Assembly: GCA_001770415.1 (NCBI GenBank)
Contig: MEQX01000061.1
Span: forward strand, 17,611 to 55,588
DNA from: Betaproteobacteria bacterium RIFCSPLOWO2_02_FULL_63_19
GTDB lineage: Bacteria; Pseudomonadota; Gammaproteobacteria; Burkholderiales; SG8-39
Reading direction: 5' to 3'
Length of the DNA stretch: 37,978 bases
The notes below the pieces were generated by a model, which did not search any database, had not been told where the DNA came from, and saw nothing but the letters and a program-made list of their open reading frames with translations. Positions within the stretch are counted from its first letter, which is position 1; each line of letters starts with the position of its first letter. The position numbers and the translations under genes were made by a program. Below, in pieces: positions 19,790 through 27,248 of this stretch.

Positions 19790-20407
19790 TCATCGCGGTA
19801 CGGCGCTACCCCAGTAGTTGAAACTTGCCGGCCGCCAGCCCGGGATATACATGGTCTCCAGCTTCCTGATCCGGAACCCTCCTGCCTCGATGAGTGCAGG
19901 GATCGGCCGGTTCAGGTTGCACCCGCCTCCGAGCCGCTTCCACAGTGGATTCAGGCGATCCTGCCAACGGCGGACATTCGCGTCGGGTGCCGCGCCGTGC
20001 TCGCAGAAAACGAGTTCGCCGTTCGGCCGGAGCACCCGGCTCATCTGGCGGAGTGCGGCGCTCGTATCGGCAATCGTGCAGAGCGCATAGGTCACCACTA
20101 CAGTATCGATGCTGCCGTCCTCGAGCGGGATCTCGTCGCCTGGCAGGCCGATGAATTCCACTTCAAACGGAAGCGAGCGCGCGGCCCGTCCCGCGATCCG
20201 GGTCAACTCCGGCGCAGGATCGAGGCCCCAGACCTTGTCGACCTTGGTCGCGTCATAGAACGGGAGGTTCAGGCCGGAGCCGATGCCGACTTCGAGAACG
20301 CGCCCGCGGGCGCCCGGCACCACCTTCTCGCGCTGGCGCATGGTCGGCTTCAAGCCGCACGCGAAGTGGATGACACGCGGAAGGACGTACCTGTCATACA
20401 GCCCCAT
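19790..20407 (-). CDS. Class I SAM-dependent methyltransferase
   Basis: This 205-residue Rossmann-fold methyltransferase has motif I VLEVGIGSGLNLPFY, an acidic end of strand 2 (VWGLDPAPEL), motif II in SIDTVVVTYALCTI, and VLRPNGELVFCEHG as post-motif II. The N-terminal MGLYDRYVLPRVIHFACG and the C-terminal GGGCNLNRPIPALIEAGGF resemble the METTL7-like/phospholipid N-methyltransferase branch of Methyltransf_11. The substrate cannot be read from sequence. It is separated from the DUF488 gene by 46 bp, so co-transcription is possible. Confidence 0.87.
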   Translation of the reverse strand: MGLYDRYVLPRVIHFACGLKPTMRQREKVVPGARGRVLEVGIGSGLNLPFYDATKVDKVWGLDPAPELTRIAGRAARSLPFEVEFIGLPGDEIPLEDGSIDTVVVTYALCTIADTSAALRQMSRVLRPNGELVFCEHGAAPDANVRRWQDRLNPLWKRLGGGCNLNRPIPALIEAGGFRIRKLETMYIPGWRPASFNYWGSAVPR

Positions 20408-20492
20408 CGGATCCTCGCGGTGCCTGCGTCAGGTATCGGCAGCCTAACATGGCGGCCGGGCGGCGTGCGGTGCCGTCGGCCGCAGCCGGCTG

Positions 20493-20768
20493 TCAGGCCG
20501 ATGCGCCCGCGAACCTGCGCGCCAGCAAATTATAGAGCCAGGCGAACACGGCGCCGCCGATCGCACCATCGACCAACGCGTAAAGTGTTCCGGTCACGAT
20601 CGCCCCGATTGAAGCGGCGGGCTGGTAGCCCGGGTAGATCGCCGCGGCAAGCTCGAGGAACGCACGGCCGTAGTTGGGCCAGATCGCGTTGGCCGTCGCG
20701 ACGATAAGGATCGCGCCGCCCCAGACCAGCCCGGATGTCAGAGAAAAAGCAATGACGTTAAGCCGCAT
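20493..20768 (-). CDS. Small membrane protein of the bacteriophage-holin-like family
   Basis: This 91-residue protein has two hydrophobic spans: IAFSLTSGLVWGGAILIVAT near the start, and AIVTGTLYALVDGAIGGAVF leading into AWLYNLLARRF. The G-Y-Q-P-A-ASIG turn and the D-G-x-I-G-G-A-x-F-A-W-L-Y-N end match a chromosomal family often labelled bacteriophage holin. No phage genes lie nearby, so a lysis role is unlikely. I would treat it as an inner-membrane protein of unknown function. Confidence 0.75.
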   Translation of the reverse strand: MRLNVIAFSLTSGLVWGGAILIVATANAIWPNYGRAFLELAAAIYPGYQPAASIGAIVTGTLYALVDGAIGGAVFAWLYNLLARRFAGASA

Positions 20769-20890
20769 GTAGCCTCCCTCGCGAAAAGACGACTCGGATC
20801 AATCATAGCTCGCGCACTGGCGCCCGGTCAGCAGGCGCTCGCGCCCAGTGACTTCTGCTGCAAGCCATGCGATGCTTTCTCTCGCCGCCG

Positions 20891-21256
20891 CTAACCCTCT
20901 ACGTGGAACAGCTTGTTGTAGATCTGCCATCGGCCATCGGACTTGAGAAAAGAAAGCGTATCGATGAAGGTCCGCCCGAGATAGACGTCTCTGACCCGGG
21001 CAACGGCCGTTTCTCCTGCAACATGGGTCGAGAGTACTTCGAGCATCGGCGCCTCTCCCTTCTCCTTTGCAGAGGGCCGTTTCGATGCGACGAAGGTCGC
21101 GAATGTCGCGACGTCCATTTCCTGCAACTGCCCCCGATTGTAGCCGGTGATTCTGGCGTTTGGATGGAACGCCTGGTACGCCTTGTCGCTGTCGGACTCG
21201 AACATGCAGTCGAAATAGGCCTGTATCACCTCGCGTATTTCACTTTCATCTGACAC
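20891..21256 (-). CDS. NTF2-fold protein, putative lumazine-binding family
   Basis: This 121-residue protein has an NTF2-like fold of the putative lumazine-binding type: EIREVIQAYFDCMFESDSDKAYQAFHPNARITGY, followed by VAGETAVARVRDVYLGRTFIDTLSFLK and a terminal RWQIYNKLFHVEG. The start is taken as GTG at 21256, which has GGGGAGG 8 nt upstream; a TTG at 21286 would add 10 residues. The function is unknown. It follows the OsmC gene with a gap of 54 bp. Confidence 0.8.
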   Translation of the reverse strand: MSDESEIREVIQAYFDCMFESDSDKAYQAFHPNARITGYNRGQLQEMDVATFATFVASKRPSAKEKGEAPMLEVLSTHVAGETAVARVRDVYLGRTFIDTLSFLKSDGRWQIYNKLFHVEG

Positions 21257-21310
21257 AGGTTCGCCTCCCCGCTCGCATCCGATCAATATTAGACGTTTTC
21301 GATGTGACTG

Positions 21311-21760
21311 TCAGATTGCGCCCTGGGGCTTCACCGACACAACCGCATTCAAATGCGTCGGGCCCGACAGCGACCTTGTTACCAGGCAGCTGGCCTCGGC
21401 CTTCTCGAGCAGACGATGGGCCCGCTCCTCGTTCGTGCCTTGCGGAGCCTCGAGGGTCGCGTTGATCGCGAACTGCGTGAATTTCGTCGTGCCGTCTACG
21501 CGTTCCAGGGTTCCCTCGCATGTACATTGCAACGATACCCACGAGAGCTTGGAGGCCTTGGCAATGGCGCGGAAGCTGAGGATGAAACAATCCGCGACCG
21601 CGGCGGTCAATAGCGTTTCCGGGGACCAGCGGTTTCCAGGCCCGCCAAACTCGACCGGCGCTGCCGACGGGATCGCGGCGAGTCTGTCGCTGGTGAGATT
21701 GACATCGCCCTCTGGCTGCGCGCTCGCTGCGACTCTGTAGTGATGAGGAAGGTCTTGCAT
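21311..21760 (-). CDS. OsmC family peroxiredoxin-like protein
   Basis: OsmC/Ohr proteins detoxify organic hydroperoxides with a pair of cysteines. This 149-residue protein shows the first in TAAVADCFILSFRAIA and the second in EKAEASCLVTRSLSG, at the usual distance of about 60 residues. It also has GGPGNRWSPETLL, typical of the OsmC branch that includes YhfA-type proteins. It is likely cytosolic. Regulation cannot be judged. Confidence 0.87.
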   Translation of the reverse strand: MQDLPHHYRVAASAQPEGDVNLTSDRLAAIPSAAPVEFGGPGNRWSPETLLTAAVADCFILSFRAIAKASKLSWVSLQCTCEGTLERVDGTTKFTQFAINATLEAPQGTNEERAHRLLEKAEASCLVTRSLSGPTHLNAVVSVKPQGAI

Positions 21761-21779
21761 GGCGTGAGTTTCCGGTTGG

Positions 21780-21986
21780 TTAACGAGATGGTTCAGACGC
21801 CGCGCGGGCGCGACCCCTGGATTCCTCGAGGATGTTGCTCACGAGCACAACGGCCGTGAATTCCGGGTCGCCCGGCGGCAGCTTCCTGGAATCGCCACCA
21901 AAGAGCGCGAAATTGAACAGCCGCATCGTGATCGGGTCGGGAATCCCGAGCAGAAGCAGGATGATCAAGCAGACTAGTACCCGCAT
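21780..21986 (-). CDS. Small hypothetical protein with N-terminal hydrophobic segment
   Basis: This 68-residue open frame starts at an ATG at 21986 with no clear ribosome-binding site. The first 15 residues (MRVLVCLIILLLLG) are hydrophobic, then comes a Pro/Gly-containing soluble part ending SNILEESRGRARAAS. It may be a secreted or membrane-anchored small protein, or not a gene. It is 19 bp upstream of the OsmC start on the same strand. Confidence 0.35.
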   Translation of the reverse strand: MRVLVCLIILLLLGIPDPITMRLFNFALFGGDSRKLPPGDPEFTAVVLVSNILEESRGRARAASEPSR

Positions 21987-22318
21987 CGGCGGCAGGATGT
22001 TTTACGGTAGATCAGTTGGCGCTGCGAAAGGCTTTCAGCCGCGTCGCGCAAAGGCCCGGATTTGCAAGGCCGGCATGACGTCCAAATTCAAATCGCCTTC
22101 CATTACACTCAGTCGTGGCAAATACCGCCTCCTCTTTGGTCAAGACTGCTTGTTCGCCGACACAGTTATGCCAAAAGAAGCGGTTCTTTGCCGCTACCTC
22201 AGTGAGAAATGCGCGCCAGTACGTGCGGCGGCGAACGAGACGCACAATGCTGAATTCTGAGCCGTGCCACGCTTGGATTTGCCCACAGGCAGCGTCTTAC
22301 CGATACCCAATTGCATAT
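21987..22318. other. Gap without a convincing gene, left of the toxin-antitoxin module
   Basis: This stretch before the toxin-antitoxin promoter looks richer in A and T than flanking genes. A minus-strand frame of 77 codons (22012-22245) encodes a Cys- and Phe-containing peptide without recognisable domains. A weak relative of the 16-bp Crp-like site lies at 22222-22237 but has no suitable -10. I see nothing else. Confidence 0.3.
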
Positions 22319-22347
22319 TTGACATGGTTTTTAACATGGTCTACTAT
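22319..22347 (+). promoter_or_regulatory. Near-consensus sigma-70 promoter of the toxin-antitoxin operon with ACATGGT repeats
   Basis: TTGACA at 22319-22324 and TACTAT at 22342-22347 are separated by exactly 17 bp, the best promoter in the window. The sequence ACATGGT occurs twice in the spacer region (22322-22328 and 22334-22340), and its inverse ACCATG at 22351-22356 spans the start codon. Such repeats fit an operator for the antitoxin. The expected transcription start (about 22354) coincides with the antitoxin ATG. Confidence 0.7.
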
Positions 22348-22353
22348 CGAACC

Positions 22354-22605
22354 ATGATCAAGTTGAACATCAACCAGGCCAAGACCCATCTCTCCGCGTA
22401 TCTCGCAAGGTTGCGCCAGGGTGAGACCATCGTGCTGTGCAAGCGCAATACCCCGATCGCCGAAATCCGTCCGCTGCGCCAGCCGCGCACGCGCAAACGC
22501 CCGATCGGCCTGGCGGCGGGCGAATTCACCATTCCGGCGAGTTTCTTCGACCCGCTGCCGGAGGATCTGGTCGCGGCATTTGCCGGCCAATCCGAGGCCT
22601 CATGA
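22354..22605 (+). CDS. Phd/YefM-family antitoxin
   Basis: This 83-residue antitoxin begins MIKLNINQAKTHLSAYLARL, the Phd/YefM DNA-binding domain, followed by GETIVLCKRNTPIAEIRPL. Its C-terminal half (ASFFDPLPEDLVAAFAG) is the usual toxin-neutralising tail. The chosen ATG at 22354 has no ribosome-binding site and lies at the predicted transcription start, so the mRNA may be leaderless. An upstream in-frame ATG at 22264 would place the promoter inside the gene and is rejected. The stop overlaps the toxin ATG. Confidence 0.9.
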   Translation: MIKLNINQAKTHLSAYLARLRQGETIVLCKRNTPIAEIRPLRQPRTRKRPIGLAAGEFTIPASFFDPLPEDLVAAFAGQSEAS

Positions 22606-22988
22606 ACCTGCTGCTCGATACCTGCACCTTCCTCTGGATCGCGCAGGATTCGAGCGAGTTGTCTCAAAGGGCGCGGGAAGTGTTCGCGGATCCGGCCAAC
22701 GACATCTACCTCAGCGTGGTCTGCGCATGGGAGATCGCGGTCAAGCATGCGCTCGGTCGGCTGCCGCTGCCCGAGGCGCCGGATCGCTACGTGCCGCACC
22801 TGCGCGAGCGCCACGGTATCGAAAGCCTCGCTCTCGACGAGGATGCGGTCATGCAGATCGGGAAACTTCCCGACCATCACCGCGATCCCTTCGACCGTAT
22901 GCTGGTGTGCCAGGCGCTCGCCCACGGTTTCACGCTGCTCACCCCGGACCCGCTCATCTCGCGCTACCCCGTACGCACCGCGTGGTAA
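22602..22988 (+). CDS. vapC: PIN-domain ribonuclease toxin (VapC-like)
   Basis: This 128-residue PIN-domain RNase is the toxin of the pair. Acidic metal ligands appear in order: Asp of NLLLDTCTFLWIA, Glu of SVVCAWEIAVKHALG, Asp of HHRDPFDRMLVCQA and Asp of LLTPDPLISRYPV. The sequence belongs to the PIN subgroup paired with Phd-type antitoxins. The ATGA overlap with the antitoxin gene implies coupled translation. Its target (often tRNA or rRNA) cannot be predicted. Confidence 0.92.
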   Translation: MNLLLDTCTFLWIAQDSSELSQRAREVFADPANDIYLSVVCAWEIAVKHALGRLPLPEAPDRYVPHLRERHGIESLALDEDAVMQIGKLPDHHRDPFDRMLVCQALAHGFTLLTPDPLISRYPVRTAW

Positions 22989-23028
22989 TCCGGCAGGGAT
23001 AGCGGGGTCAAATCCTGCGATGACGCAT

Positions 23029-23042
23029 TTGCATCAATGCAA
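23029..23042. repeat. 14-bp inverted repeat between convergent genes
   Basis: TTGCAT-CA-ATGCAA is a perfect inverted repeat between the VapC stop and the end of the convergent hypothetical gene. Without a T-run it is not an obvious terminator. Just upstream is an AGCGGGGTCAAATCCTGC stretch of the kind often seen in dispersed intergenic repeats, which I cannot test here. Confidence 0.3.
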
Positions 23043-23056
23043 GACCGGACGCCATC

Positions 23057-23425
23057 TTACGCGCCAAGCTCGGCGGCCTTGACCGCGGCGACCGCGCGTT
23101 CCAGCGCCACGCGCGTGACTGTCCCGGCAGCGTACGCATCGATCAGCGTGATCACCATGGCCAGGGTTTGCGCATCCAGGGTGTCGATCTCCGCGCGTCG
23201 AAACTCGCCGCGTTGGTACGCCAGCGCGTCCAGAACGCGGGTGAGCAGGCGCGATTGGGAGAATGCCGGATTCTGTTCGATGCTTTTGACCGTCGAGGCC
23301 AGCGGATCGTCCACCGGAAGCTGTTGCCGATATCGAATGACCTGTCGCAGCGCGTCCTGAAACTGGGCCGCGGACAGCACTTCAGTGGCACCGGCCGCGG
23401 GGCTTGATCCGGGAGGCGCGCTCAT
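23057..23425 (-). CDS. Hypothetical protein
   Basis: I do not recognise this 122-residue protein (from ATG at 23425; a TTG at 23458 would add a short LGHRLGHR repeat). It has a disordered Pro/Ser/Gly start, then a helical acidic/basic body: FQDALRQVIRYRQQLP, an AEIDTLDAQTLAMVITLID segment and a final RVALERAVAAVKAAEL helix. No signal peptide or membrane span is seen. Convergent with vapC. Confidence 0.6.
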   Translation of the reverse strand: MSAPPGSSPAAGATEVLSAAQFQDALRQVIRYRQQLPVDDPLASTVKSIEQNPAFSQSRLLTRVLDALAYQRGEFRRAEIDTLDAQTLAMVITLIDAYAAGTVTRVALERAVAAVKAAELGA

Positions 23426-23558
23426 ACGGTGACCAAGGCGGTGTCCAAGGCGGGTCAAACATCAAAGCGACGAATAGCGGGGATCGGTTGCAGTCCCTCG
23501 GATGGGTCATCGCTTCCGGATTCCAAACGGGCGCCGGGTAACGCGCAGGATCCGACCA

Positions 23559-23981
23559 TCACCGGCTCAGCAAGAGCTGCAGGATGACGCCGGTGGCGAT
23601 CGCGACCAGAACGTAGTCGCTGCCGGTCTGAACCCAATGGTAACCGCGCGGCGGAGCGCTCAGGCGGTGACCGCGCCAGTCATTGACCACGTAATTGTAG
23701 TGGCGGTATTGGATCGGAAGGTACCCGCCCCTGTGAAACGCATGGTTCGGGCCTGCGCCACGTTCATCGTGCCGCTCATAACGAGCCGCGCGGCCTCTGT
23801 CATCGTGTCGACCCGCGCGGTCATCGCCGCGACGATCCTGGTGGTCACGCGCCTGTGCGCCTCGCCCGCGATCGTCGCCGCGACCGCGATCGCCGTGGTC
23901 CCCACGACCCTGTCCGAACGCAATGCCTCCCTGGGCCAGCGACATCGCGATGATGACGGAAATAATTGTCTTGGTATTCAT
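23559..23981 (-). CDS. RcnB-like periplasmic protein
   Basis: This 140-residue protein carries a signal peptide (MNTKTIISVIIAMSLAQGGIAFG), a charged low-complexity Arg/Asp/Gly/His stretch, and a C-terminal RcnB domain: YLPIQYRHYNYVVNDWRGHRL, APPRGYHWVQTGSDYVLVAIATG. RcnB domains are small periplasmic proteins named for nickel/cobalt homeostasis, but most members have no tested role. The start at 23981 has GGAG 6 nt upstream; ATG at 23993 is an alternative. A Crp-like site lies 103 bp upstream, and the DUF3943 gene is divergent. Confidence 0.85.
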   Translation of the reverse strand: MNTKTIISVIIAMSLAQGGIAFGQGRGDHGDRGRGDDRGRGAQARDHQDRRGDDRAGRHDDRGRAARYERHDERGAGPNHAFHRGGYLPIQYRHYNYVVNDWRGHRLSAPPRGYHWVQTGSDYVLVAIATGVILQLLLSR

Positions 23982-24084
23982 GTTGGACTCCATTGGGTTG
24001 ATAAACGGCCCAGTCGATTCGCGCGCTTTGCCACGCGTCTCGTGCCGCGCAGGGCAAACGATAGGCGTATTAACCGATGCATTC

Positions 24085-24100
24085 CGTGCGGTGGCGTACG
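24085..24100 (-). promoter_or_regulatory. Crp-like 16-bp site upstream of the RcnB-like gene
   Basis: Read on the minus strand the site is CGTA-CGCCACCG-CACG, followed by GA. It keeps the CG-N4-CG core of the other sites in this window. A TATCGT hexamer occupies 24063-24058, exactly where the -10 would be if the site is centred at -41.5. The RcnB-like start is 103 bp downstream of the site. Confidence 0.5.
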
Positions 24101-24266
24101 TAGGGACGACGTTTAGGAAGCCTTCGGTTGGGTTCGCTGCCGGCCGGGGGGGCTGACGCGGCCCCTTCGATGACAGATTCCGGGATAGAGCGGCCAGCGG
24201 GGCCTTGCGCTCGAACGCGCTGGAACGCATGTGCCGGCGCCACACATGGCGCGCATCAGTTCTTTA

Positions 24267-24282
24267 TGTTCGTTACCGCACG
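24267..24282 (+). promoter_or_regulatory. Crp-like 16-bp site upstream of the DUF3943 gene
   Basis: TGTT-CGTTACCG-CACG, followed by GA, matches the same core and spacing. TATTTAAT at 24303-24310 contains a good -10 within 1 bp of the position predicted for class II activation. The DUF3943 start is 109 bp downstream. This site and the RcnB-side site share the 410-bp divergent region, which is otherwise non-coding. Confidence 0.55.
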
Positions 24283-24391
24283 GAGAAACCCCTGCGGCAC
24301 GGTATTTAATGTCCTCGCGCATCGATGCAGGCGCGGCGCGGCGAATGTCTGTCGTCGGCAGGCCTCGAAGCGAGATCGTCTTGAGGAGACC

Positions 24392-25999
24392 ATGAATCGA
24401 ATGCCCGTCATCCTGTCCGGGTTTCTCGCCCCGACCGATCGGCTCGGCGCAATTTTCGCCGCAGTTCTCATCGCGGGTATCGCCACGGGCTCGAACGCAT
24501 CGCAGGCTCGGGAACAATCGGGACCCTCCCTTCGGATTCCCGAATCCCGGCTGGCGCAGGCAGCGGCCGTGATGCCCGGGGTGGATCCGTCGCCATCGGG
24601 AAGCCGCGCTTCTGGCCTCCGGATTCCCCCGTCCTGGCTGGCACAGGCAAACGCACAGAGGGTCGAAGAGGCGGCAGAGCGCCAGGCCGTTGTGCCCTCG
24701 CCATCGGGACCGGGACGCCCCCGGAGTTACACCATCCCGGCGATGGAAATCGTCGGCTTCGACACGCTGCTCAACCTGATCAACCGGCACATCGGCGGCG
24801 CCGGCAGCAGTGACTACTCGGCCAACCTGACGACGGCCAGGAACAATCTGCACGGCAACTGGGAGGTAGACAACGACCCGTACAAGGTCAATCAGATCGG
24901 GCACCCGTACCAGGGCTCGATGTACCACGGCTTTGCGAGGTCCGCGGGCCTGTCGTACTGGGAAGCGGCCGCGTACACGTTCGCGGGCAGCGCGCTCTGG
25001 GAGGTTGCGGGCGAGCGCACGCCGCCCTCGATGAACGACCAGATCGCCAGCGGCGTCGCCGGTTCGTTTTTCGGTGAGGCGCTGTTCCGCATGGCAAACC
25101 TGGTGCTGGAGCAGGGCGGCGGCATGTCGCCGTTCTGGCGCGAATGGGCCGCGACCGCGATCTCCCCGTCGATGGGTTTCAACCGTCGCGTCATGGGCTA
25201 CAACTCGATTTTTTCCAGCCGCGGAGCGCCCTATTACAGCCGCCTGTCGCTGGGCTTCAGCGGCGCAACGCTTAACAACGCCGGTTCATCGACCAAGGCG
25301 AGGCCGGGCGAGGCGCTCGCGGACTTCTCCTTCGATTACGGCATGCCGGGCCAGCCCGGCTACGGGTACACGCGTGCGTTCGACCAGTTCACCTTCCAGG
25401 CCACCGCCTCGAGCGCGAACCTGTTCGAGAATGTCATGACCCGCGGGCTCTTGTACGGAAGGACCTACGAGCCGCGCGGCAATGTGCGCGGCGTGTGGGG
25501 GATCTACGGCAGCTACGACTACATCGCGCCCCAGACCTACCGGATTTCGACCACCGCGCTATCCATCGGTACGACCGCGCAGGCATGGCTCACGAAGGAC
25601 ATCGCGGTGCAGGGTACGGCCCTTGCCGGCATGGGCTACGCCGCTGTCAGTACGCTGCATGGCGCCGGCGAAGGCGACTACCACTACGGCGTCACACCGC
25701 AGGCCCTGCTCGCGCTGCGCCTGATCTTCGGCAACAAGGCCTCGCTCGACGTGACCGGCCGGGAGTATTTCGTGACCGGCGCGGGCGGTGTCACCCCGGG
25801 GCACGACAACATTGTGCGCATTGACCTCGCCTTCACCTGGCGCGTCCAGGGTCCGCACGCCATCTCGATCCGGTACCTGGGAAACCGGCGCGACGCGAGC
25901 TACACGACCCTGGGCGACAGGGCCCAGATTCGCGAGACCGTCGGCATCTTCTACACCTTTCTGGGCCACGACCGCTTCGGCGCGGTCGAATGGCGCTGA
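24392..25999 (+). CDS. DUF3943 domain protein, probable outer-membrane/surface protein
   Basis: This 535-residue protein has an N-terminal signal-like segment (ILSGFLAPTDRL then GAIFAAVLIAGIATGSNASQA). Residues 40-110 hold a short internal duplication (LRIPESRLAQA... and LRIPPSWLAQA..., each followed by PSPSG). The DUF3943 core is clear: DPYKVNQIGHPYQGSMYHGF, GLSYWEAAAYTFAGSALWEV and DQIASGVAGSFFGEALFRM. The C-terminal 250 residues alternate polar and aromatic residues in amphipathic strands and end FGAVEWR, suggesting a beta-barrel. The ATG at 24392 follows GAGGAG by 3 nt; ATG at 24401 is an alternative. Function unknown. Confidence 0.83.
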   Translation: MNRMPVILSGFLAPTDRLGAIFAAVLIAGIATGSNASQAREQSGPSLRIPESRLAQAAAVMPGVDPSPSGSRASGLRIPPSWLAQANAQRVEEAAERQAVVPSPSGPGRPRSYTIPAMEIVGFDTLLNLINRHIGGAGSSDYSANLTTARNNLHGNWEVDNDPYKVNQIGHPYQGSMYHGFARSAGLSYWEAAAYTFAGSALWEVAGERTPPSMNDQIASGVAGSFFGEALFRMANLVLEQGGGMSPFWREWAATAISPSMGFNRRVMGYNSIFSSRGAPYYSRLSLGFSGATLNNAGSSTKARPGEALADFSFDYGMPGQPGYGYTRAFDQFTFQATASSANLFENVMTRGLLYGRTYEPRGNVRGVWGIYGSYDYIAPQTYRISTTALSIGTTAQAWLTKDIAVQGTALAGMGYAAVSTLHGAGEGDYHYGVTPQALLALRLIFGNKASLDVTGREYFVTGAGGVTPGHDNIVRIDLAFTWRVQGPHAISIRYLGNRRDASYTTLGDRAQIRETVGIFYTFLGHDRFGAVEWR

Positions 26000-26421
26000 G
26001 CCCTCAGCGGCGCCTGTTCACGCGCACGCCAGCGGCTGGGACCGGGCCGGTCCGGCCCCGACCCGTGGACGCGGCCGCACCCGCACGCCTGCTGGCGTGG
26101 TCCTCCGGGTTGCCTGCGCAGCGCGCCCCGCAACCGCCGTGTCGGCGCCCTTCCGCAGCCGTATTACGCGCGGAATAGAGAACAGCCGGCCGACCAGGTT
26201 TGGGGAAGAAACAACGTGGCTTCGTGGGTCCCGCCCGCTTGCGCCGGGTGGGCCGACGGCGCCGGCTGGGGGGGCGGCAAAAAAACTTTCTCATATGTGC
26301 GGCAACGCACAGATGAAACTATTCCGTTGTGATCCGGAAAATATGGGGACATACTCGCAGTCGCAGTGCAACGGCATCCCGTTGAAAAACGCGGGAGCCT
26401 GCGGATACATGGAGGGAAGCC
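26000..26421. other. Long GC-rich gap between DUF3943 and M48 genes
   Basis: No gene is supported here; open frames in it are Arg/Pro-rich shadow frames. The right part turns A/T-richer from about 26280 and holds the Crp-like site at 26296-26311 and the leader of the M48 gene. Confidence 0.5.
26296..26311 (+). promoter_or_regulatory. Crp-like 16-bp site upstream of the M48 protease gene
   Basis: TGTGCG-GCAA-CGCACA is perfectly palindromic in both 6-bp arms and is followed by GA. It lies 110 bp before the M48 start. Here the -10 expected from class II geometry is poor; GAAAAT at 26337-26342 or CATACT at 26350-26355 may serve instead. Confidence 0.55.
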
Positions 26422-27198
26422 ATGAAAACGTGCGTTGCGATGCTGCTTGCGCTTTTCGGCGGTGTCTGCTTTGCCCAGGCGTCGCCCGATCGCGGGCCGC
26501 ACGCGGCCTACCCGGAGTCGGAGGCGCAAGCCGCATGGCGGGGGCTCGCGGCGAGCTATGTGCGCAAGGCTTCCAGGACCCACACGCTGGACACGGACCC
26601 GGTGTTGAACACACGTGTCGACACGGTCATGGCCGCAGTGGGCACGGCCGTGGCGGCCATCGATCGGCGTTTTGCCGATTCCTCGTGGCGGGCGATATTG
26701 ATCGAGGACTTCGGCCACGGCGCGGCGGCCTTCCCGGGGGAAATCATTCTCGTCGACGCGAAGTTCGTGCGCACGCTGAAACTCAACGACGACGAGCTCG
26801 CACTGATCTTCTCCCACGAGGCGGCGCATGTCGTTGCCGGTCACGCATCGGCGAAGCTCTCGTTCATGGCGGAATTTCTCGGCAAGGGAAAAGTCCCCAC
26901 CGCGCGCACGGCCCTGCTCGAGTATCTTGCCAAGGATTCCTACGCCGCCGTCTTTCAACCCACTCTGCAGCGGCAGGAGCGCGAGGCGGACACGGTCGGG
27001 GCGGCCATCCTGTTTGCGTCCGGATACGATCCGCAACGCGCGATGGGGCTGTTCGACAAATTGGCCGACATGGAGACCCGCGACGACGGGCGGGGCGAGG
27101 ACCCGCACGATGCGGCACGAATCCGCAAGCAGGCCGTTGCCGGGGTAATCGCGGACCTGAGGCGGATTCAGGCACGCCGCAGTCCTGAGCCACGATAG
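26422..27198 (+). CDS. Exported M48-family zinc metalloprotease
   Basis: This 258-residue protein has a signal peptide (MKTCVAMLLALFGGVCFAQA) and an M48 catalytic domain. The zinc site is HEAAH at residues 132-136 in LALIFSHEAAHVVAGH, with the third ligand Glu in QEREADTVG near residue 188. Upstream, GEIILVDAKFVRTL and LNDDELA are also typical. It is shorter than BepA/LoiP-type proteases and lacks TPRs. It likely acts in the periplasm on misfolded envelope proteins. A GGAGGGAAG ribosome-binding site precedes the ATG. The next gene starts 50 bp downstream and may be co-transcribed. Confidence 0.92.
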   Translation: MKTCVAMLLALFGGVCFAQASPDRGPHAAYPESEAQAAWRGLAASYVRKASRTHTLDTDPVLNTRVDTVMAAVGTAVAAIDRRFADSSWRAILIEDFGHGAAAFPGEIILVDAKFVRTLKLNDDELALIFSHEAAHVVAGHASAKLSFMAEFLGKGKVPTARTALLEYLAKDSYAAVFQPTLQRQEREADTVGAAILFASGYDPQRAMGLFDKLADMETRDDGRGEDPHDAARIRKQAVAGVIADLRRIQARRSPEPR

Positions 27199-27248
27199 GA
27201 CCCACGGACCCAAGGCGAGCCCAATCCGTTTTTGCAGGCTGCGAGACA

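Noticed and set aside
20493-20768. The holin-like gene as a sign of a prophage
   Set aside because: No integrase, endolysin, capsid or other phage genes are near; the family is common on chromosomes outside prophages.
20811-20826. CGGG-CGCCAGTG-CGCG (minus strand) upstream of the holin-like gene
   Set aside because: Outer arms do not match the site family and the expected -10 (TCTTTT) is poor.
22222-22237. CGTG-CGGCGGCG-AACG, similar to the Crp-like sites
   Set aside because: No -10 hexamer at the expected offset on either strand and no well-placed gene start downstream.
26164-27213. A 349-codon minus-strand frame antisense to the M48 gene
   Set aside because: The plus strand encodes a signal peptide and HEAAH site; the minus product is low-complexity.
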